Origin: CAYLXP01 sp964387425
Lineage (GTDB): Bacteria; Verrucomicrobiota; Kiritimatiellia; UBA8416
Direction: 5' to 3'
DNA: 42,973 bases
Assembly: GCA_964387425.1 (NCBI GenBank)
Contig: CAYLXP010000025.1
Coordinates: 1-42,973, forward strand
The notes beneath the pieces are model-generated. The model did not search any database. It saw only the letters and a list, made by a program, of their open reading frames with translations, and was not told the DNA's origin. The stretch's first letter is position 1; every line of letters begins with the position of its first letter. The position numbers and the translations under genes are program-made. Positions 32,267-40,682 of the stretch are shown in pieces.

Positions 32267-32679
32267 GCGGGGAGCGTTTCCTGGGTACCGGGATAGACCT
32301 GGTGGAGAACGCGCGCATCGGGGAGATGGTCCAGCGCTGGGGCGCACACTTCCTGGATCGTGTGTTCTCGCCGGACGAACAGAGCTATTGCCAGGAGAAG
32401 GCTGTGCCGAGTCGTCATCTTGCCGGACGCTTCGCCGTCAAAGAGGCAGTGTCAAAAGCCTTCCGAACCGGGATTGGCCCGCATTTCGGGTGGCTGGACA
32501 TCGAGGTGGCGCGGAACAGCGACTCCGGTGCGCCGTCGGTTCGTTTGCACGGCAAGGCGGCCAAGTATGCCGAAACTCTTGGTGTTGATAATGTCATGAT
32601 CAGTCTTTCCCATACTCGGAACTACGCCGTTGCCAGTGCTGTCCTGCTGGGGGTACCGGATGCCGGGGGTGATGCATGA
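32263..32679 (+). CDS. acpS: Holo-[acyl-carrier-protein] synthase
   Basis: 138 residues, slightly longer than the usual 120-126. The magnesium/CoA site shows GTGIDLVENARI (Asp12) and RFAVKEAVSKAF (Glu near 60). ISLSHTRNYAVASAVL is the conserved C-terminal block. It transfers phosphopantetheine from CoA to acyl carrier protein. It overlaps pdxJ and nnrD/E by 4 bases each. The pdxJ-acpS-nnr order is common in bacteria and supports all three calls. Confidence 0.96.
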   Translation: MSGERFLGTGIDLVENARIGEMVQRWGAHFLDRVFSPDEQSYCQEKAVPSRHLAGRFAVKEAVSKAFRTGIGPHFGWLDIEVARNSDSGAPSVRLHGKAAKYAETLGVDNVMISLSHTRNYAVASAVLLGVPDAGGDA

Positions 32680-34247
32680 AGACTGTACTGGCTTCGGAAA
32701 TGCGAGAACTGGATCGGCGCACGATCGAGGAGTTTGACGTTCCCGGAGAAGTGCTGATGGATCGGGCCGGCTACGGGGTTGCCGATGTGGCGCGACACCT
32801 GGCCCGTACCAGTGGCCTGGCGGATGCGCTGATCCAGCTCTTCGCGGGACGTGGCAACAACGGCGGAGATGCGTTCGTTGCCGCGCGCTACCTGAAAAAG
32901 ATGGGTTTCGCCGTAGAGGTGTTGTTCGCCGGAGAAGCGTCTTCCGTCACCGGAGATGCTCTCAAGCACCTGCTCCAGATGCGCTCGGACGGCATCGCCC
33001 TGCGTGAGCTGCCCACGCTCGAAGACTGGGAGATGCTGCGCGCCACGCCCCAGGCGGCCGGGGATATCTTGATTGACGGTTTGCTGGGCACCGGGATTGC
33101 CGGACCTGCCCGCGGCCCGGTTGTCGGCGCCATCCAGGTAATCAATGCCTTTGCCCACCGCGGACTTGTCTTGGCGATCGACGTTCCCTCTGGTCTGAAC
33201 TCGGACACGGGGTGTGCCGACGGTGCTGTTGTGACTGCCGATGTCACCGCAACGATGGGGATGCCGAAGCGTGGCCTGGTGCTTCCTGCGGCACTGCCGG
33301 TTGTGGGAAATGTCGAAGTGATCGATATTGGTATTCCTGACGACCTGATCGCCCCGCTCACATCACCGGTGGAGTTAATCACGATTGATGATGTTGCCCA
33401 CATGCTGGGTGGACGGCGGCCTCGCATCTCGCACAAAGGATCCTACGGGCACGTGTTACTGATTGGAGGTGCGCCGGGTTTTGCGGGTGCGATTGGAATG
33501 GCTGCGATGGCTGCCGTACGTTCAGGGGTGGGGTTGGTTTCCGTTGTAGCCCCTGAAGCCGTGGCGCCGGTTGTGGCGGGACTGGTTCCCGAGGCAATGG
33601 TTCACGCAGGCGCCTCCAACGCGGACGGTTCACTTGCAGCGGATGCTCTCGATAAATGGGGTGCCGATCTATCGGGCTTCGACACCGTCCTCGTGGGGCC
33701 GGGAATGACCACGCACGCCGACACGGCGGCACTGGTGCAACAGGTGCTGGAGTCGTGCGCCGCAACCGTGATCCTGGACGCCGATGCACTCAACGTGGCT
33801 GCGGCGCAACCCGAGCTGCTCGAGGTGAAACGGCCGGGTGTGGTTCTGACCCCGCACCCCGGAGAGATGGCGCGCCTGTTGACGTGTGAGACGTCGGAGG
33901 TGCAGAAAGATCGCTTCGATGCCGCAACTCGCGCGGCGGAGCGTCTTGGCGTTACCGCGGTGCTCAAGGGCGCCGGCACGGTCGTGGCGCAGGCGGGAGT
34001 AGCCCTGGGGGTGAATCTAACCGGCAACCCGGGCATGGCCACGGGCGGCATGGGAGATGTACTCTCCGGATTGATGGCGGGACTGGCCGCGCAGGGCTTA
34101 GCGCCGTTCAACGCCGCTTGTGCGGCGGTGCACATTCATGGTCGGGCCGGCGATTCGGTCGCACTGCTTACGTCCCAGGCCGGTATGTCGGCAACCGATG
34201 TCATCGACGAACTGCCGCAGATCTTCCGTGGTATCCAGGGGCGGTAG
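32676..34247 (+). CDS. nnrD: Bifunctional NAD(P)H-hydrate epimerase/dehydratase
   Basis: 523 residues, a fusion common in bacteria. The N-terminal epimerase (YjeF_N, about 1-215) shows EMRELDRRTIEEFDVPGEVLMDRAG, FAGRGNNGGDAFVAARYL and AIDVPSGLNSDTG. The C-terminal ribokinase-like dehydratase (about 235-523) shows HKGSYGHVLLIGGAPGFAGA, LTPHPGEMARLL and NPGMATGGMGDVLSGLMAGL with the catalytic Asp. Together they repair hydrated NADH/NADPH. It starts within the acpS stop (4-base overlap). The next feature downstream is the B12 promoter, so it ends the vitamin B6/ACP/NADHX unit. Confidence 0.96.
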   Translation: MKTVLASEMRELDRRTIEEFDVPGEVLMDRAGYGVADVARHLARTSGLADALIQLFAGRGNNGGDAFVAARYLKKMGFAVEVLFAGEASSVTGDALKHLLQMRSDGIALRELPTLEDWEMLRATPQAAGDILIDGLLGTGIAGPARGPVVGAIQVINAFAHRGLVLAIDVPSGLNSDTGCADGAVVTADVTATMGMPKRGLVLPAALPVVGNVEVIDIGIPDDLIAPLTSPVELITIDDVAHMLGGRRPRISHKGSYGHVLLIGGAPGFAGAIGMAAMAAVRSGVGLVSVVAPEAVAPVVAGLVPEAMVHAGASNADGSLAADALDKWGADLSGFDTVLVGPGMTTHADTAALVQQVLESCAATVILDADALNVAAAQPELLEVKRPGVVLTPHPGEMARLLTCETSEVQKDRFDAATRAAERLGVTAVLKGAGTVVAQAGVALGVNLTGNPGMATGGMGDVLSGLMAGLAAQGLAPFNAACAAVHIHGRAGDSVALLTSQAGMSATDVIDELPQIFRGIQGR

Positions 34248-34261
34248 CAACCTGTCGGTGT

Positions 34262-34290
34262 TTGACAGTCATCCCGTAATGCCATACGGT
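34262..34290 (+). promoter_or_regulatory. Promoter of the cobalamin locus
   Basis: A perfect -35 box TTGACA (34262-34267), a 17-base spacer, and TACGGT (34285-34290) keeping the first, second and last -10 bases. A start near 34297 would place the riboswitch at the very 5' end of the transcript. Confidence 0.55.
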
Positions 34291-34316
34291 TCTCAAGTTC
34301 TTTGAATTTCGACGGA

Positions 34317-34471
34317 CAGGTGAGTGACCAACGGAAATCCGTGAGAATCGGATGCGGTCGCGCCGCTGTAACCGGCTACGAGCTTTCAACGAGCCACTGT
34401 TTCACTGGGGTGAAGCGGGAAGGCGAAAGCAAGGATTGATGCCGGGAGCCAGAAGATGTTGCTGCTCACTG
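34317..34471 (+). promoter_or_regulatory. Cobalamin riboswitch (aptamer)
   Basis: Conserved adenosylcobalamin aptamer landmarks occur in order: acggaaatccgtgagaatc (about 34331-34349), gcggtcgcgccgctgtaacc (34354-34373), gagccactg (34391-34399), ggaaggcga (34418-34426), and the B12-box region ccgggagccagaaga (34443-34457). A closing stem pairs gtgag (34320-34324) with ctcac (34465-34469). It sits downstream of a promoter and upstream of an intrinsic terminator and a B12 receptor gene. Ends are approximate by several bases. Confidence 0.93.
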
Positions 34472-34545
34472 CCCATTCGACAGGTTAGTCGGCTCCCTCG
34501 CGTGCGGGGAGAATGGGGTTGCGTGTTGCTTTGCAGGACGGTCAG

Positions 34546-34584
34546 GCCTTCATTCACTCATCGCGGGTGGACGAAGGCTTTTTT
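34546..34584 (+). terminator. Intrinsic terminator, riboswitch expression platform
   Basis: gccttc (34546-34551) pairs with gaaggc (34573-34578); an inner stem ttcactc/gggtgga continues it with G-U pairs and an atcgc loop. Six T residues follow (34579-34584). It lies 75 bases after the aptamer and 49 bases before the receptor ATG. That is the arrangement of a riboswitch that ends transcription when cobalamin is bound. Confidence 0.75.
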
Positions 34585-34632
34585 GTTGTCGGGCTGACGT
34601 CGGGTACACAACGCAAGGCAAAGGAAGCCGAC

Positions 34633-36492
34633 ATGAGAGAGACCGCCATCGTAACCGCAATCCTGATGGCCGCATGCGCGACACATGCTGCTGAGACCGC
34701 AACCCGTATGCCCGATATGGTGGTAACGCCTACGGGGCAGGAAACCGCAGTGGGCCAGGTGGGCAGCTCGATTAGCCTGATCAGTGCTGAGCAGATTGCT
34801 GAGAACGGGTGGCGAACCCTGCCGGAGGCGCTGCGTTCCGTTCCTGGCCTGCACATTGCCCGGAGTGGGGCCCCGGGATCCACAACTACAATGTTCTTGC
34901 GAGGCAGCCGCACCGCTCATGTGGTCGTGCTCATTGACGGCGTGCGTGTCAATGACCCTTCGGGGCCCACGCGTGACGCTTACATTGCGGGGATCGACCT
35001 GGCCAATGTATCGCGTATCGAAATCGTGCGTGGCCCCCAGTCCAGCTTGTATGGTGCTGATGCGATCGCCGGCGTGATCAATGTCATTACCAAGCAGGCA
35101 GAAGAAGGTGTTAGCGGCTCTCTCTCGGTCGAAGCCGGTTCCTATGAGACATACCGCGCTACTGCAGGGCTTGCCTCACGCCAAGGCAACGTCAGTGGAG
35201 CAGCCAGTGTCTCGTACCTGGATAGCGAGGGATTCTCCTCGGCGAATGAGCGCTTTGCGGGCAACGATGAGGCGGACGGTTTCGAGAACCTGACGGCATC
35301 GGCCCGCGTCAGTCTTGAACCTTCCGACAGCGTCTCGCTCGGGGCCTCGGTTCGGTACGTGGAATGGGAAAACGAGTATGATGCCGGTGCCGGCCCGGGT
35401 GCTGATGCCGATGCCAACGTTGCGGACACCGAGCAGGTTCTCGTGGGGCTTGACGCGAAGTTGGGAGCGGCGGATGCCACCTGGCAGCAGACCGTGAATG
35501 CGCAGTTCTCCATGTTCGAGCGCACGTTTGAAGACAGTTGGGGCATGAGCACGTTTGATGGCGAGAACTGGGAGGCCGAATGGCGGCACAACCTGGCGAT
35601 TGGGGACAGTCATTTGGTGTCGGCCGGTGTAGGCTACCGTGACGAATCCGCAGAGACTGACGACATGGCATCGATTTCTGCGGACAACATCGGTGTCTTC
35701 ATCCAGGATCATTTCAGCTGCGGTGCACTCGATATCGTCGAGGGGCTGCGGTACGATGATCACGAGGTTTCCGGCGGGGAGTTGACCTATCGCCTTGCCC
35801 CGTCTTATCGCATCGCGAAGAGCGACACGCGTCTTAAGGCGTCTTTCGGCACGGGCTACAAAGCTCCTTCGCTTTTCCAGCTCTATGCACCGGCGAGCGC
35901 CTGGGGGAACGTTGGTAATGCCGATCTGGATGCAGAGACCTCCATGGGGTGGGATGTCGGCATCGAACAGTCTGTGGTTGACGGTGTTCTGGATGTGGGT
36001 GTGACCTACTTTGCCAGTGACGTTGAGGATCAGATCGAGTTCATGGATGGCTACGAGAACGTCAGTGAGGTAGAGAACCGGGGTGTCGAAGTCATGGCCA
36101 ACCTGACCGCCACCGACAAGCTCTCTCTGAACGCGACCTATACCTATACCGAAGCGGAGAACCAGGACACCGGGGAGCAGCTGATCCGTGTTCCCAAAGA
36201 TCGCGCTACGCTGGGGGTTGCTTACGACGTTACCAAGCGGGCCACAGTCAACGCCAATGTCCTCTATGTCGGGGCTCGCGATGATCGCTACTACGACAAC
36301 TCGATGTTCACGTCTGTCGATGCCAAGGCGGGCGCCTACACCGTTGTTAACCTTGCCGCGAATGTTGACGTAAGTGACACCGTTGCACTGTTCGGCCGCG
36401 TTGACAACGTCTTCGACGAAGAATACGAAGAGGTTTTCGGCTACGGTACAGCCGGTGTTTCGGGCTATGGCGGCGTCAAGGTGACGCTGTAG
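34633..36492 (+). CDS. btuB: TonB-dependent cobalamin receptor (BtuB-like)
   Basis: 619 residues from the ATG at 34633 (aaaggaag upstream); in-frame sequence further up runs through the terminator. The signal peptide is short (about 1-20, ending THAAE). The TonB box PDMVVTPTG comes next, then the plug domain with SISLISAEQIAENG, ALRSVPGLHI, FLRGSRTAHVVVLIDGVRVND and IVRGPQSSLYGADAIAGVINVIT. The 22-strand barrel ends VFDEEYEEVFGYGTAGVSGYGG and the final residue is Leu rather than the usual aromatic. Length matches E. coli BtuB (614). Control by a cobalamin riboswitch and B12 genes downstream support corrinoid uptake. Confidence 0.93.
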   Translation: MRETAIVTAILMAACATHAAETATRMPDMVVTPTGQETAVGQVGSSISLISAEQIAENGWRTLPEALRSVPGLHIARSGAPGSTTTMFLRGSRTAHVVVLIDGVRVNDPSGPTRDAYIAGIDLANVSRIEIVRGPQSSLYGADAIAGVINVITKQAEEGVSGSLSVEAGSYETYRATAGLASRQGNVSGAASVSYLDSEGFSSANERFAGNDEADGFENLTASARVSLEPSDSVSLGASVRYVEWENEYDAGAGPGADADANVADTEQVLVGLDAKLGAADATWQQTVNAQFSMFERTFEDSWGMSTFDGENWEAEWRHNLAIGDSHLVSAGVGYRDESAETDDMASISADNIGVFIQDHFSCGALDIVEGLRYDDHEVSGGELTYRLAPSYRIAKSDTRLKASFGTGYKAPSLFQLYAPASAWGNVGNADLDAETSMGWDVGIEQSVVDGVLDVGVTYFASDVEDQIEFMDGYENVSEVENRGVEVMANLTATDKLSLNATYTYTEAENQDTGEQLIRVPKDRATLGVAYDVTKRATVNANVLYVGARDDRYYDNSMFTSVDAKAGAYTVVNLAANVDVSDTVALFGRVDNVFDEEYEEVFGYGTAGVSGYGGVKVTL

Positions 36493-36493
36493 C

Positions 36494-37150
36494 GTGAGAC
36501 GCGTCTTCTGTTCCTGGAGTGGGGGCAAGGATTCCTGCCTGGCGCTACATCGTGCAATGCAGGCCGGTGCGACACCGGCCTGCCTGCTCACCATGATGAT
36601 CGAAGACGGGGAGCGCTCGCGCTCTCATGGTCTTCGTCTCGATGTGATCAAAGCGCAGGCAGCCGCCATGCAGCTGCCCGTGGTCACGCGTGCAACGTCA
36701 TGGGATGCGTATGAGACCCGCTTCATCGATGCCCTTGGGGAAGCAAAGCAGTACGGCATTGCCGTTGGTGTCTTCGGGGATATCGACCTCCAGGAGCATA
36801 GGGACTGGGTGGAGCGCGTCTGTAGGACGGCCGGTATGGAGGCCGTGCTTCCGCTTTGGAACGAGCCGCGACTAGCCATGGTGCGCGAGTGCATCGCCGT
36901 CGGTATTGACTGCCGCATCGTCTCGTGCAAATCGGAGTTAATGGGGAAAGAGTACCTTGGTCAGCGTTTGACACATCAATTGGCCGAGGAGCTTGAGGGC
37001 AAGGGCATCGATGCCTGCGGCGAGAATGGGGAGTTTCACACGGTGGTTGTCAATGGGCCTATGTTTCATACGTCGCTTGAGCTTGAGGCCGGCGAAGTGT
37101 ATGAACATGGAGGGCATTGGGCCCTGGACTACAGTGTGGGTCCCGCATGA
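36494..37150 (+). CDS. Dph6/diphthine-ammonia-ligase-like PP-loop ATPase in the B12 locus
   Basis: 218 residues from GTG 36494, one base after the receptor stop. The PP-loop VFCSWSGGKDSCLALHRAM (about 4-22) binds ATP. HGLRLDVIKAQAAAMQLPV and GENGEFHTVVVNGPMF (about 174-189) are the family signatures. In eukaryotes and archaea Dph6 amidates diphthine on EF-2. Bacteria lack diphthamide, so the bacterial function must differ. Lying between a B12 receptor and CobD-CobQ, overlapping the latter by 4 bases, it likely acts on a corrinoid or related carboxylate. Amidation is a reasonable guess from chemistry, but unproven. Confidence 0.85.
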   Translation: MRRVFCSWSGGKDSCLALHRAMQAGATPACLLTMMIEDGERSRSHGLRLDVIKAQAAAMQLPVVTRATSWDAYETRFIDALGEAKQYGIAVGVFGDIDLQEHRDWVERVCRTAGMEAVLPLWNEPRLAMVRECIAVGIDCRIVSCKSELMGKEYLGQRLTHQLAEELEGKGIDACGENGEFHTVVVNGPMFHTSLELEAGEVYEHGGHWALDYSVGPA

Positions 37151-39720
37151 GTGAGAGTGAACAGAAAGAGTGGCACCATGGTGGCGATCTGCGCCAGTTG
37201 AGTGAGTCACTTGCCTGTCAGCCCGAGGAGATTCTCGACTTCTCGGCAAACATCAACCCGCAGGGGCCACCGTCGGGCGTTCGCTTGGCAGCTGCACGCG
37301 CCCTGGACCAGGTAACGGCCTATCCTGATCCGTTTGCGCGGGATCTCTGCGAAGCTATAGCCACACGCCACGACGTTGATGCCGGACGCGTGTTGTGTGG
37401 CAACGGTTCCTCGGAGCTATTTACGGCCCTGTTGCGGGTAGTGGATGCGTCCCAGGTTGTGATCCCATCACCGGCATACATCGGTTACCGGGAAGCTGCT
37501 GTGTCGGCCGGTCTGACCGTTGTCACCACGCCAGTGACAGAAACCTTCGATGTAGACTGGGAGGCATTGGCGGGGGCGCTTGGTGAATCGGATGTCGTCT
37601 TCCTGGGGCATCCGTGCAATCCGACAGGGCGGCTTCTTGACAGGGGCGCGTTGCAGCAGCTATGCGCCGCGAAGCCGGGGTGCTGCTTTGCTGTTGATGA
37701 GTCGTTCCTGGACTTCGTGGACGATGGTGATGCGCAGTCACTGATCCCTGGTCAACTCGGTAATGTTGTTGTCATCCGGTCCATGACGAAATTCTATGCC
37801 ATTCCGGCGCTGAGGCTCGGATATGCCGTCGGAGATGCCGTGCTGCTTGAGAGGATGCGGGGACAGCTTGCGCCATGGTCTGTTAATGGTGTAGCACAGG
37901 CCGTTGGCGTCAGCGCGTTGTCAGATGCGGCATATGCCGGGCGATCCCGGCAGGCGGTCTCGGCGTGGCGCGATGAGCTCGTAGACGGTTTGAAGGCGCT
38001 TGAGATTCTTACGTTTGAATCCGTTGCCAATTTCCTGCTGTGTCGCCTTCCCGACGGGCGACCGGATGTGGCGTGGTTGAGAGACGCGCTGTTGGCTGAC
38101 CACGTTGCCATTCGAGACTGCAGCGATTTTGATGGGCTGGGTGGCCGTATGTTCCGTGTGGCTGTACGCACGCCGGAAGAGAACGGCCAACTGCTCAATG
38201 CCCTTGCGCGCCTGTTCAAACCACATGCCGTGAGGCGACCGCAGCGAACACCAGCGGTCATGTTCCAGGGAACCGCGTCGAACGTGGGCAAGAGCCTGCT
38301 GGCAACCGGTATGTGCCGCGTGCTGCAGCAGGACGGCATTCGGGTAGCGCCTTTCAAGGCGCAGAACATGGCGTTAAATTCATTCGTGACGGCCGATGGG
38401 TGTGAAATGGGGCGGTCGCAGGTTACCCAGGCTGCGGCGTGCGGTCTGCCGCCCGATGTTCGAATGAACCCGCTCCTGCTTAAGCCCATGGGGAAGGCGG
38501 GCTGCCAGGTGGTGCTGGAAGGGAAGGCGATTGCCACGTGGACTGCCGATGGGCAGCGGGACGAACGCCAACGCCTGGAGGCTGCAATTGATGCGTCCTA
38601 TGCCTCGCTGGCGGATGAGTTCGATGCCGTCGTCATTGAGGGTGCGGGCAGTCCGGCCGAAGTCAATCTCAAGGATCGGGACCTCGTCAATATGGCGATG
38701 GCTCGAAAAGCGAAAGCTCCGGTCCTGCTTGTAGGCGATATCGACCGCGGTGGCGTATTTGCGTCGCTAATTGGGACGATGGAGACCTTTGACGACTGGG
38801 AGCGGCAGCTCGTAGCCGGTTTCATCATCAACCGTCTCCGTGGCTACGCCGATGGGCTGGCCCCTGCTGTTGACTACCTGGCAGCGCGTTGCGGCAAACC
38901 GGTTGTAGGGATCGTGCCGCATCTCGAGGATCTTCGCCTGCCCGAGGAGGACAGCGTCTCGTTCGACACGGGCAGGTATAGCAAGGCCGCCGAACGCTCC
39001 GACGCCATTGACATTGCCGTGATTGAACTCCCGCATATATCGAACTTCACTGACTTGGATCCGCTCATTGTTGAGCCGGATGTAGGACTGCGAACCGTGG
39101 GCAACGGCCGCGAGCTGGGTGCGCCGGATGCCGTGATACTGCCGGGAAGCAAGAACACGGTAGCGGACCTCCGTTCACTTGTGGATGGTGGCTTGGCACG
39201 GGCCATCAAGGATCATGCCGCTCGAGGCGGAGTTGTCGTCGGGCTGTGTGCGGGAATGCAAATGCTGGGAAGCCGCGTGCTGGATGAGGATGGCGTGGAA
39301 GGGGGGACGGCCTGCGGACTGGGACTGCTCCCGATTGAGACGACGATGCGGGTGGAGAAGGCTCTCAGTCAGACGGAGGCCACGCACAAACCCAGCGGTC
39401 TTCCTGTATCGGGCTACGAGATTCATCACGGACGAACAACACCCCGGGGGCCGGTTTCGGAAACGGTGGTTGCCGCGAGTGGGGTGACGATCGGCTACGC
39501 CTCCCGTGATGGGAATGTGTGGGGAACCTATCTTCATGGTGTCTTTGGCGCCGACGCCTTTCGACGCTGGTTCGTCGATGATCTTCGTGTGCGGCGCGGC
39601 CTTGCGCTTGTAGGTGAGCCGCTGCGGACCTACGGATTGGAGCCGGCCCTGGATGCCCTTGCCGATGCGGTCAGGACGTACGTCGATGTTTCACGCATCT
39701 ATCGGATGATGGGCTTGTGA
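37147..39720 (+). CDS. cobQ: Fused threonine-phosphate decarboxylase (CobD) and cobyric acid synthase (CobQ)
   Basis: 857 residues, two whole enzymes in one chain. Residues 1-355 are a PLP fold-type I decarboxylase of the CobD/CobC type: WHHGGDL, DFSANINPQGPP, CGNGSSELF, GHPCNPTGRL, and PLP Lys215 in RSMTKFYAIPALRLGY. Residues about 365-857 are CobQ/CbiP. The ATP-binding part shows FQGTASNVGKSLL, FKAQNMALNS and EGAGSPAEVNLKDRD. The glutaminase shows Cys701 in VVGLCAGMQMLG, GYEIHHG, and His797 in TYLHGVFG. It would make aminopropanol phosphate from threonine phosphate and amidate adenosylcobyrinic diamide to cobyric acid. The start follows TGA overlap with the upstream gene; the end overlaps cbiB by 4 bases. 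Confidence 0.95.
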   Translation: MSESEQKEWHHGGDLRQLSESLACQPEEILDFSANINPQGPPSGVRLAAARALDQVTAYPDPFARDLCEAIATRHDVDAGRVLCGNGSSELFTALLRVVDASQVVIPSPAYIGYREAAVSAGLTVVTTPVTETFDVDWEALAGALGESDVVFLGHPCNPTGRLLDRGALQQLCAAKPGCCFAVDESFLDFVDDGDAQSLIPGQLGNVVVIRSMTKFYAIPALRLGYAVGDAVLLERMRGQLAPWSVNGVAQAVGVSALSDAAYAGRSRQAVSAWRDELVDGLKALEILTFESVANFLLCRLPDGRPDVAWLRDALLADHVAIRDCSDFDGLGGRMFRVAVRTPEENGQLLNALARLFKPHAVRRPQRTPAVMFQGTASNVGKSLLATGMCRVLQQDGIRVAPFKAQNMALNSFVTADGCEMGRSQVTQAAACGLPPDVRMNPLLLKPMGKAGCQVVLEGKAIATWTADGQRDERQRLEAAIDASYASLADEFDAVVIEGAGSPAEVNLKDRDLVNMAMARKAKAPVLLVGDIDRGGVFASLIGTMETFDDWERQLVAGFIINRLRGYADGLAPAVDYLAARCGKPVVGIVPHLEDLRLPEEDSVSFDTGRYSKAAERSDAIDIAVIELPHISNFTDLDPLIVEPDVGLRTVGNGRELGAPDAVILPGSKNTVADLRSLVDGGLARAIKDHAARGGVVVGLCAGMQMLGSRVLDEDGVEGGTACGLGLLPIETTMRVEKALSQTEATHKPSGLPVSGYEIHHGRTTPRGPVSETVVAASGVTIGYASRDGNVWGTYLHGVFGADAFRRWFVDDLRVRRGLALVGEPLRTYGLEPALDALADAVRTYVDVSRIYRMMGL

Positions 39721-40682
39721 GCGAACAACTTGTTATCCTACTTGGCGCCGTTATCCTTGATCTTCTGGTGGGCGACCCGCAGGGCTGGCCACACCCTGTT
39801 CGGGCAATCGGCCGGCTGGTGGTGTACGCCGAGCGCGCCAGTCGTGCGCTGATTTGTAGTGCCCGTTGGGCCGGGGTCGTGACGGTCGTGGGAGTCGTGA
39901 TTATCTGTGGGAGCGTGACGATCTTGGTGTTGCTATTGGCTGCCGCGGTGCACCCTGTCGTCGAGAGCATAGCATCCGCCTTGATCATCTATACCTGCCT
40001 CGGTGCCCGAGATCTTTCCGACCATGCGTGGCGTGTTGTGCGCAGCCTGGGGCAGGGGACCCTTGAGGACGCCCGCCGCCATGTGGGCATGATGGTGAGT
40101 CGTGAGACCGGCGAGCTGGATGCCGGTGGTGTCAGTCGGGCTGCGATCGAGTCGGTGGCCGAGAACCTGGTGGACGGTGTGATGGCGCCCCTGTTTTTCG
40201 CTGTTCTCTTCGGCCCCGTTGGGGCGGTTGTGTTCAAGGCCGTGAGTACAATGGACTCCATGATTGGCAAGCGAAACGAACGCTACAGGGCGTTCGGCAC
40301 TTTTGCGGCCCGCTGTGACGATGTGTTGAATTTCGTCCCAGCGCGAGTTGGCCTGCTCCTGATTGCGCTGGCGGCTCCGCTCGTCCGGCTCAACGCCCGC
40401 GGGGCGCTACGAATCGGTTGGCGCGATCGCCGGAATCACGCCAGCCCCAACTCCGCCTGGTCCGAGGCTGCCTTTGCCGGTGCGCTGGGGGTGCAGCTTG
40501 GTGGTAGCGATGTTTATGCTGGTAAGACCGTCGCGCACCCCACGCTGGGTGAGGGAGACCCGCCCGCTCCGGCACACCTTGCGCGTGCGATGCGGCTGAT
40601 GTGGGCCAGCTACCTCGTTGCGATTGCGGTTGTGGCGGCCATCGTCATCTTATGCTGCTTACGCTGTGCCGTGAGCCGGTGA
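39717..40682 (+). CDS. cbiB: Adenosylcobinamide-phosphate synthase
   Basis: 321 residues, normal for CbiB. The N-terminal DLLVGDPQGWPHPVRAIGRL is diagnostic. ARRHVGMMVSRETGELDAGGVSRAAIESVAENLVDGVMAPLF is the conserved core, followed by STMDSMIGKRNERYRAFG and RDRRNHASPNSAWSEAAFAGAL. About five membrane segments. It joins cobyric acid to (R)-1-aminopropanol phosphate, the two products of the upstream fused enzyme. The start is GTG 39717, overlapping the previous stop by 4 bases. Its last 24 bases overlap the 3' end of the convergent receiver gene. No cobU/cobS/cobT is visible, so the final loop steps are encoded elsewhere. Confidence 0.95.
   Translation: MSEQLVILLGAVILDLLVGDPQGWPHPVRAIGRLVVYAERASRALICSARWAGVVTVVGVVIICGSVTILVLLLAAAVHPVVESIASALIIYTCLGARDLSDHAWRVVRSLGQGTLEDARRHVGMMVSRETGELDAGGVSRAAIESVAENLVDGVMAPLFFAVLFGPVGAVVFKAVSTMDSMIGKRNERYRAFGTFAARCDDVLNFVPARVGLLLIALAAPLVRLNARGALRIGWRDRRNHASPNSAWSEAAFAGALGVQLGGSDVYAGKTVAHPTLGEGDPPAPAHLARAMRLMWASYLVAIAVVAAIVILCCLRCAVSR

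Noticed and set aside
34513..34632. An upstream start that would add 40 residues to the B12 receptor
   Set aside because: It would run through the riboswitch terminator and place the signal peptide inside the protein; the ATG at 34633 has a ribosome site and gives a proper signal sequence.
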